Shown here: positions 7,972 to 11,666 of the stretch, in pieces | How positions within the stretch are numbered: the first letter of the stretch is position 1 | Layout: each line of letters begins with the position of its first letter | Assembly: GCA_031289515.1 (NCBI GenBank) | Contig: JAITPH010000161.1 | Location: forward strand, 1 to 11,666 | Direction: 5' to 3' | From: Tannerella sp. | GTDB taxonomy: Bacteria > Bacteroidota > Bacteroidia > Bacteroidales > Tannerellaceae | DNA length: 11,666 bases | Position numbers and translations under genes: made by a program | Notes under the pieces: generated by a model | The model's input: only the letters and a program-made list of their open reading frames with translations | What the model was told of the DNA's origin: nothing | Databases searched by the model: none

Positions 7972-9279
7972 TTAATTCTGCCTCGTTATTTTTGCTCCGA
8001 TTCTGTTCAGCCGTTCTTCGATGCGCTGATATCCCCTGTCTATCTGTTCGATGTTGTCTATGCGGCTTGTTCCGCTGGCGTTCATGGCGGCTATCAACAG
8101 AGCTATGCCTGCCCGAATGTCGGGCGAAACCATATTGGAACTCCGCAGCCTGAGACGATTGCCGTGTCCTATGACCGTTGCGCGGTGCGGGTCGCAAAGT
8201 ATTATCCGAGCGCCCATGTCTATGAGTTTGTCTACAAAAAACAGGCGGCTCTCGAACATTTTCTGATGAATCAGTACGCTGCCTTCGGCTTGTGTGGCGA
8301 CGACGAGCATCACGCTCAGCAGGTCGGGCGTAAGTCCGGGCCACGGCGCGTCGGCTATGGTCATTATCGAGCCGTCCATGAATGTCTCGATCTGATATTT
8401 ATCTTGCGCGGGTACATATATATTATCTCCCCTCTTCTCGATTTTTATGCCTAACCGCCTGAACGAATCGGGTATTATGCCCAATTTCTCGTAAGCCGTA
8501 TTTTTTATTGTTATGTCCGAGCTTGTCATTGCCGCCATGCCGATGAAACTGCCTACTTCTATCATGTCTGGAAGTACAGTGTGTTTGGCTCCTTTCAGAC
8601 GGTCTACTCCTTCGATTGTGAGGAGGTTTGAGCCTATACCGGAAATCTTTGCGCCCATGGCGTTGAGCATATTGCAGAGTTGCTGGATATATGGCTCGCA
8701 GGCTGCGTTATAAATGGTTGTCACGCCTTCGGCAAGGGTGGCTGCCATGATGATATTTGCCGTTCCGGTCACCGATGCTTCGTCGAGCAGCATGTAATTG
8801 CCTTTTAGACGTGAGGCTGTGATTTCGCAGAAATTATTTGCGGCGTCGAGGTTGAGTTCCGCTCCTAATGCCTGAAGTCCTGTTATGTGGGTGTCAAGTC
8901 GGCGTCTGCCTATCTTGTCGCCTCCAATCTGCGGCAATATTGCCCTGCCGAAACGTCCGAGCAACGGTCCTACCGTCAGTACGGAGCCGCGTAAAGCTGC
9001 TGACTTGCAGGCGTATTCGTCGGTGTAGATATAGTCGGTATTTATGTCGTCGGCTTGAAACGAATATGCTTCGCCGGAGAGACGTTCGATTTTGACGCCT
9101 GTTTCGCGCAACAATTCTATCAGATTGCGAATGTCGAGTATGTCAGGGACATTGCTTACTTCGACCTTTTCGGGAGTAAGCAACGTGGCGCAAATTATTT
9201 GTAAAGCTTCGTTTTTAGCGCCTTGCGGGTAAATATCTCCGCTTAATCGACATCCGCCTTCTATAAGAAAAGAACTCAT
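7972..9279 (-). CDS. murA: UDP-N-acetylglucosamine 1-carboxyvinyltransferase (MurA), Asp-type active site
   Basis: MurA transfers enolpyruvate from phosphoenolpyruvate to UDP-GlcNAc, the first committed step of peptidoglycan synthesis in the cytosol. The 435-residue length and the inside-out barrel sequence pattern are normal. Lys22 and Asn23 in QGAKNEAL form the conserved N-terminal substrate motif, and the RGSVLTVGPLLGRFGRA region (about 97-113) leads into the active-site loop GGDKIGRRRLDTHI. At the position where E. coli has Cys115, this protein has Asp121. Family knowledge says Asp at this site supports catalysis but prevents covalent inactivation by fosfomycin. The start overlaps the last base of the preceding DUF4290 stop (TAATG), so translation is probably coupled. 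Confidence 0.97.
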   Translation of the reverse strand: MSSFLIEGGCRLSGDIYPQGAKNEALQIICATLLTPEKVEVSNVPDILDIRNLIELLRETGVKIERLSGEAYSFQADDINTDYIYTDEYACKSAALRGSVLTVGPLLGRFGRAILPQIGGDKIGRRRLDTHITGLQALGAELNLDAANNFCEITASRLKGNYMLLDEASVTGTANIIMAATLAEGVTTIYNAACEPYIQQLCNMLNAMGAKISGIGSNLLTIEGVDRLKGAKHTVLPDMIEVGSFIGMAAMTSSDITIKNTAYEKLGIIPDSFRRLGIKIEKRGDNIYVPAQDKYQIETFMDGSIMTIADAPWPGLTPDLLSVMLVVATQAEGSVLIHQKMFESRLFFVDKLIDMGARIILCDPHRATVIGHGNRLRLRSSNMVSPDIRAGIALLIAAMNASGTSRIDNIEQIDRGYQRIEERLNRIGAKITRQN

Positions 9280-9908
9280 TATCCTTTGCGTGAATGATTT
9301 TTCTTAGTCTTCTTGCTGTTGTTACTGTTGCTGCTGCTGTTGCGTTGAGGAGCGTCTACCAATCCGGATATTTCGGCGAGTTTCATGTTGTCGCTGCTGC
9401 GGATGATTCTTCCTCTCGACAGTTCGGCAAGGTCTTTCAGTATCTTGCGATCGTCTACCGAATCTTTGTTCCATAAAATGAACGATTTCTTCATCTGGTT
9501 GGCTATCACGAGGATTAATGCTTCTTTTTCTTCGCTTTCGTCCCATCCGGAAGCCTTGTTGATAACACGTTCGAGCATCTGTCCGTAGTGGCGATAGGCG
9601 ATTTTAGTATCGCTGTATGGCACGCGGGGCGGGTGTATGTGCAGGTTTTCTTTTTTGACGATTTCATAAGGATATTCGACGTCGAGGCTGAAATCGGACA
9701 TTATCGCCAGATGATCCCACAGTATGTGTTTGAAATCATTGACGTCGCGCAGGTGAGGGAACATGTTTCCCATCAAACTTATAATCGAATTTGCGCACCG
9801 GTTGCGCTTTTCTCTGTTTTCTATAGTCAGACAGTGGTCGACCATGTTTTGTATGTTACGTCCGTATTCCGGTAAGGTGAGACGTTTTGCGGTTGTGTTA
9901 TATTTCAT
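9279..9908 (-). CDS. DUF4290 family protein of unknown function
   Basis: A 209-residue soluble protein with no signal peptide or membrane span. The N-terminus (KRLTLPEYGRNIQNMVDHC) and the segment HLRDVNDFKHILWDHLAIMSDF (about 72-93) match what I recall of DUF4290, a family found next to murA in Bacteroidota. The protein appears mostly helical. The last ~20 residues (from about 189) are a Ser/Asn/Lys-rich tail ending KKNHSRKG, probably disordered and possibly nucleic-acid or surface binding, though nothing proves this. The gene starts six bases after the thioredoxin stop and its stop overlaps the murA start by one base. The constant linkage to murA suggests a role in cell-wall synthesis or its control, but no biochemical function can be assigned from sequence. 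Confidence 0.85.
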   Translation of the reverse strand: MKYNTTAKRLTLPEYGRNIQNMVDHCLTIENREKRNRCANSIISLMGNMFPHLRDVNDFKHILWDHLAIMSDFSLDVEYPYEIVKKENLHIHPPRVPYSDTKIAYRHYGQMLERVINKASGWDESEEKEALILVIANQMKKSFILWNKDSVDDRKILKDLAELSRGRIIRSSDNMKLAEISGLVDAPQRNSSSNSNNSKKTKKNHSRKG

Positions 9909-9914
9909 ATTAAT

Positions 9915-10379
9915 TTATTTTTGTTCCGGTTTGAGCAGGAAGTTGTCGATAGCGCTGACGAACGATTCGCGCGGCAACGAGCCTTTTGCCGATTGGGGGT
10001 CGCCTTTGGCGGGGACGAATAGAAACGTAGGGATGCTGCGCACGCCGAAAAGGGTGGCTAATTCCCTGTTTTCGTCTACGTTTATCTTGTATACGATGAT
10101 TTTGCCTTTATATTCCATGGCAAGCTCTTTGAGTATCGGCGCAACCATTTTACACGGGCCGCACCAGTCGGCATAAAAGTCAATGATACACGGAACAGAG
10201 CCTTCGTACAACCATTTGTTGGAGTTCTTTTCGTAGTTATAGACTTTCTGAAGGAAATGCTCCTTGTTTAATACTACTACTTCTCCCGAATTGCTGTCTT
10301 CTGTTTGCGCCGATGCGTAATTGGCTGAGAATAAGACAGCTGCAATTAATAATACCTCTTTTAAAACTTTCATTTTCAT
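9915..10379 (-). CDS. Exported thioredoxin-family protein
   Basis: A thioredoxin-fold protein with an N-terminal signal peptide, so it should act in the periplasm on disulfides of envelope proteins. Using ATG at 10379 it is 154 residues. A signal sequence covers 1-25 with likely cleavage around YASA-Q, the redox motif WCGPCK is at 72-77 with Cys73 and Cys76, and the cis-proline is Pro117 in SIPTF. The classic CGPC motif suggests a thioredoxin-like redox potential rather than a DsbA-type oxidase. A longer frame opens at 10406, but that start lies within the promoter between its -7 and -33 boxes. ATG at 10379, or 10373 two codons later, is therefore preferred. It heads the operon, six bases before the DUF4290 gene. 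Its electron donor and partners are not visible here. Confidence 0.9.
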   Translation of the reverse strand: MKMKVLKEVLLIAAVLFSANYASAQTEDSNSGEVVVLNKEHFLQKVYNYEKNSNKWLYEGSVPCIIDFYADWCGPCKMVAPILKELAMEYKGKIIVYKINVDENRELATLFGVRSIPTFLFVPAKGDPQSAKGSLPRESFVSAIDNFLLKPEQK

Positions 10380-10392
10380 ACGATTTAAACGA

Positions 10393-10423
10393 CAAAGATA
10401 ATACAAATTGGGCGTAATACAAA
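10393..10423 (-). promoter_or_regulatory. Bacteroidota-type promoter for the thioredoxin-murA-rseP-mla operon
   Basis: On the minus strand TTTG (10423-10420) is followed after 19 bases by TATCTTTG (10400-10393). These match the -33 TTTG and -7 TAnnTTTG consensus with ideal spacing. Transcription would begin about 5-8 bases further on, only some 5-10 bases before ATG 10379, giving a very short 5' leader. This is the best promoter in the window and probably drives the whole nine-gene unit. Confidence 0.75.
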
Positions 10424-10502
10424 ATATGAACGGATAATTTTCTTGTTTTGCGTTGTTGGGGGATTTATTTTGGATTGGGAATTGAGGAGATGTTATGACG
10501 GA

Positions 10503-10520
10503 CGAAGGCCGGAGCCTTCG
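10503..10520. repeat. Small GC-rich hairpin
   Basis: A 7-bp perfect inverted repeat, CGAAGGC and GCCTTCG, surrounds a CGGA loop. No T-tract follows on either strand, so it does not look like a normal intrinsic terminator. Its role is unknown. Confidence 0.45.
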
Positions 10521-10532
10521 CCGAACAAAGAT

Positions 10533-10552
10533 AGTCTGCCGTCATTGCGAGG
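10533..10552 (+). repeat. Third copy of the repeat arm (AGTCTGCCGTCATTGCGAGG)
   Basis: This 20-base segment is the exact reverse complement of 10683-10702 and shares CTGCCGTCATTGCGAGG with 10621-10637. The region thus holds three copies of the arm, two in one orientation and one inverted. Confidence 0.85.
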
Positions 10553-10595
10553 AAATTACTGAACGAGTTTAGCAAAAAGGAAAAATGACGAAGCG
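10540..10595 (+). repeat. Left copy of a diverged 56-bp direct repeat
   Basis: Aligned without gaps to 10733-10788, offset by 193 bases, 44 of 56 positions match. Most differences are A/G transitions. It begins with the CGTCATTGCGAGG arm and runs into an A-rich segment containing GGAAAAATGACG. Confidence 0.75.
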
Positions 10596-10620
10596 AAACC
10601 GTTGTACTTGCCGTCTGCGC

Positions 10621-10699
10621 CTGCCGTCATTGCGAGGAACGAAGCAATCCAGAAAATATACAGGGCGCCGGATTGTTTCGTGCCTCGCAATGACGGCAG
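10621..10699. repeat. Long imperfect palindrome of the GTCATTGCGAGG...AAGCAATCC type
   Basis: The left arm 10621-10650 and the right arm 10670-10699 are reverse complements at 28 of 30 positions, with a 19-base loop (10651-10669). Transcribed RNA or single-stranded DNA could fold into a stable hairpin. The arm sequence resembles a dispersed intergenic repeat that I recall from many bacterial genomes; its read-through translations give peptides such as SLRGTKQS and WIASFLAMT. It carries no transposase, so if mobile it would need to be moved in trans. Confidence 0.85.
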
Positions 10700-10732
10700 A
10701 CTGTCCTTTATTGGCAACGCATTTGTGTGTTT

Positions 10733-10788
10733 CGTCATTATAAGGAAGTTACTAAACAAATTTAACAAACAGGAAGAATGACGGAACG
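10733..10788 (+). repeat. Right copy of the diverged 56-bp direct repeat
   Basis: Partner of 10540-10595 (44 of 56 positions identical, no gaps). Here the arm reads CGTCATTATAAGG instead of CGTCATTGCGAGG, and the downstream part contains GGAAGAATGACGG. The two copies flank the long palindrome, suggesting a duplicated or nested insertion history. Confidence 0.75.
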
Positions 10789-10843
10789 GGATAGAACATC
10801 ATTATAAGCCTGCAAAGCAATCCAAAACAACAACTACGCACAA

Positions 10844-10879
10844 AAAAAATCCGGAGCCGCCGACGGCTCCGGATTTTTT
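10844..10879 (-). terminator. Strong intrinsic terminator after the right-edge surface-protein gene
   Basis: A perfect 16-bp inverted repeat has arms 10844-10859 and 10864-10879 around a four-base loop (10860-10863). The core is CCGGAGCCG / CGGCTCCGG. On the minus strand it ends in a run of eight T (10849-10842), partly within the stem. It lies about 30 bases after the stop codon at 10908, so it should end that transcript. The A/T symmetry means it could also work on the plus strand. Confidence 0.9.
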
Positions 10880-10907
10880 CAATATAAACAAACCGGTTAA
10901 ACTCTTT

Positions 10908-11666
10908 CTATTTGACTATAATCATGTGTACTTCGCCGTTCTTCAGGGTTACCGTGTATACTCCGCGCTCAAGCGTGAACCTGTTCAGGCCTTCGGGTAT
11001 CTCCACCTTTTTGTACAGCACGCCGGTCATGTTGTATATGCTTGCAATATCCGCCTTCGGCACGTTGATATACAGCGTATTCCCGTATGTCCAGATTCGA
11101 CCGTTTTCAATGCCGTCACTGTCCACGCTTCTTTCTTCCGGGCCGATGTACACCGTCCACGGCTCTACCACCTGTACTATTTCATACCGGTACAGACCGC
11201 CTCCAAGAGATACGGACGTCGCGTCAAGGTCAAGATGCTCCGACGAATAGTAGCCCAGCGCCCACACTTTCAGCGGCGAACCGGTGAACTGCGACGTAAA
11301 GTCGAAGTTGTTGTGTCCCCTTACGTAGTATCTGCCCGCTATCGGATCGGTCGTAACGCCCTCCACCAGCGGAAGGTCTATCGAACGCTGAATTACGGGA
11401 TAAGGCATTTTTGTCACGCACAGGTACACCTTGCCCGGCTCGGAGAAGTCAAGCGCATAGTAGTTGTCCCCGTAGCGCTGCTGCGTCAGGACAAAGTTCT
11501 TTACATATTCCTGGCTTACTCCCAGAGAATCGCCGAAATTCGCGATCAGGTAGCAGCCCTGTTCTACCTGTTCATTCTCCGTCAGCACCTGCACCTGTAT
11601 CTTGCCGTCCAGGAATACGTGACCCTCCACGTCTATGTAGTCGGTTATCGAGGTAATGCCGCTGCC
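10908..11666 (-). CDS. C-terminal part of a large secreted or surface protein with sorting-type tail, 5' end outside window
   Basis: The frame is open from the right edge to TAG at 10908, giving 252 visible residues; the start lies beyond the window. An internal GTG at 11630 is not a convincing start because the frame continues upstream without a stop. The visible part is beta-rich and probably extracellular (EGHVFLDGKIQVQVLTENEQ and similar segments). The last ~65 residues (GRIWTYGNTLYINVPKADIA, IYNMTGVLYKKVEIPEGLNR, then GVYTVTLKNGEVHMIIVK) have the pattern of C-terminal domains of Bacteroidota type IX secretion cargo or the related DUF6383 group: a short strand, an IYNMTG turn, a GVYTV strand and a short final strand ending in Val-Lys. 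I infer export across the outer membrane. The enzymatic or adhesive role sits in the missing N-terminal part and cannot be named. Confidence 0.8.
   Translation of the reverse strand, partial: GSGITSITDYIDVEGHVFLDGKIQVQVLTENEQVEQGCYLIANFGDSLGVSQEYVKNFVLTQQRYGDNYYALDFSEPGKVYLCVTKMPYPVIQRSIDLPLVEGVTTDPIAGRYYVRGHNNFDFTSQFTGSPLKVWALGYYSSEHLDLDATSVSLGGGLYRYEIVQVVEPWTVYIGPEERSVDSDGIENGRIWTYGNTLYINVPKADIASIYNMTGVLYKKVEIPEGLNRFTLERGVYTVTLKNGEVHMIIVK

Larger units (their letters stand above)
10424..10843. other. Gene-free repeat-bearing intergenic region
   Basis: About 420 bases with no supportable gene. It contains a small hairpin CGAAGGC-CGGA-GCCTTCG at 10503-10520, a 20-base arm copy at 10533-10552, a long inverted repeat at 10621-10699, and two diverged direct repeats at 10540-10595 and 10733-10788. 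A fragment of the same repeat type (GCAAAGCAATCCA) occurs at 10812-10824. The right part is A-rich just before the terminator. Confidence 0.7.

Noticed and set aside
10380..10406. Nine-residue N-terminal extension of the thioredoxin (start at 10406)
   Set aside because: That start lies between the -33 and -7 boxes of the promoter and would precede the transcription start; ATG at 10379 gives a standard signal peptide.
10556..10768. A 70-codon minus-strand open frame containing SLRGTKQS and WIASFLAMT
   Set aside because: It is a translation of the palindromic repeat and its flanks, a familiar kind of spurious protein from such repeats. There is no promoter or domain evidence.
11595..11630. GTG at 11630 as the start of the right-edge gene
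   Set aside because: The frame remains open upstream to the window edge, no signal peptide follows the GTG, and the sequence reads as the interior of a larger protein.
1..11666. CRISPR array, tRNA, rRNA, integrase or toxin-antitoxin genes
   Set aside because: I looked for regularly spaced repeats, cloverleaf-like segments and characteristic protein motifs on both strands and saw none; the repeats at 10533-10788 are not regularly spaced spacer-type repeats.

Overview
The window looks like a chromosomal piece of a Bacteroidales (Bacteroidota) genome. Three things point there. Promoters are of the TAnnTTTG type. The core gene order DUF4290 - murA - rimM - M23 peptidase - dxr - rseP is one I recall as typical of this phylum. 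The flanking surface proteins are a fimbrillin-like lipoprotein with a BACON-like domain and a protein with a C-terminal sorting-type tail. I cannot name a species. Every gene I can support is on the minus strand, so transcription runs right to left.

Right edge (10908-11666): the C-terminal part of a large secreted or surface protein whose start lies outside the window. It is closed by a perfect 16-bp-stem intrinsic terminator at 10844-10879. Next comes about 420 bases without a gene (10424-10843). This stretch holds a dispersed-repeat type element: a long imperfect hairpin (10621-10699), a third copy of its arm (10533-10552) and two diverged direct repeats of 56 bp (10540-10595 and 10733-10788).

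Centre (2432-10423): a promoter with TTTG, a 19-bp spacer and TATCTTTG leads a tightly packed nine-gene unit: periplasmic thioredoxin, DUF4290 protein, murA, rimM, M23 peptidase, dxr, rseP, mlaE, mlaF. Neighbouring genes overlap or are at most 22 bases apart, so one long transcript is likely. The theme is envelope construction and upkeep: peptidoglycan precursor synthesis (MurA), peptidoglycan cleavage (M23), isoprenoid precursor supply for lipid carriers (Dxr), intramembrane proteolysis (RseP) and lipid trafficking (MlaE/MlaF). A ribosome maturation factor (RimM) sits in the middle.

Left edge (1-2209): a long fimbrillin-like lipoprotein gene that leaves the window before its stop codon. It has its own upstream region with two candidate TAnnTTTG boxes.

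Most of the window is ordinary core genome. The features most worth a second look are a charged Thr-Glu / Ala-Lys repeat inserted between the two domains of RimM, the repeat element at 10533-10788, and Asp in place of the usual catalytic Cys in MurA. I found no CRISPR array, tRNA, rRNA, transposase or defence system.
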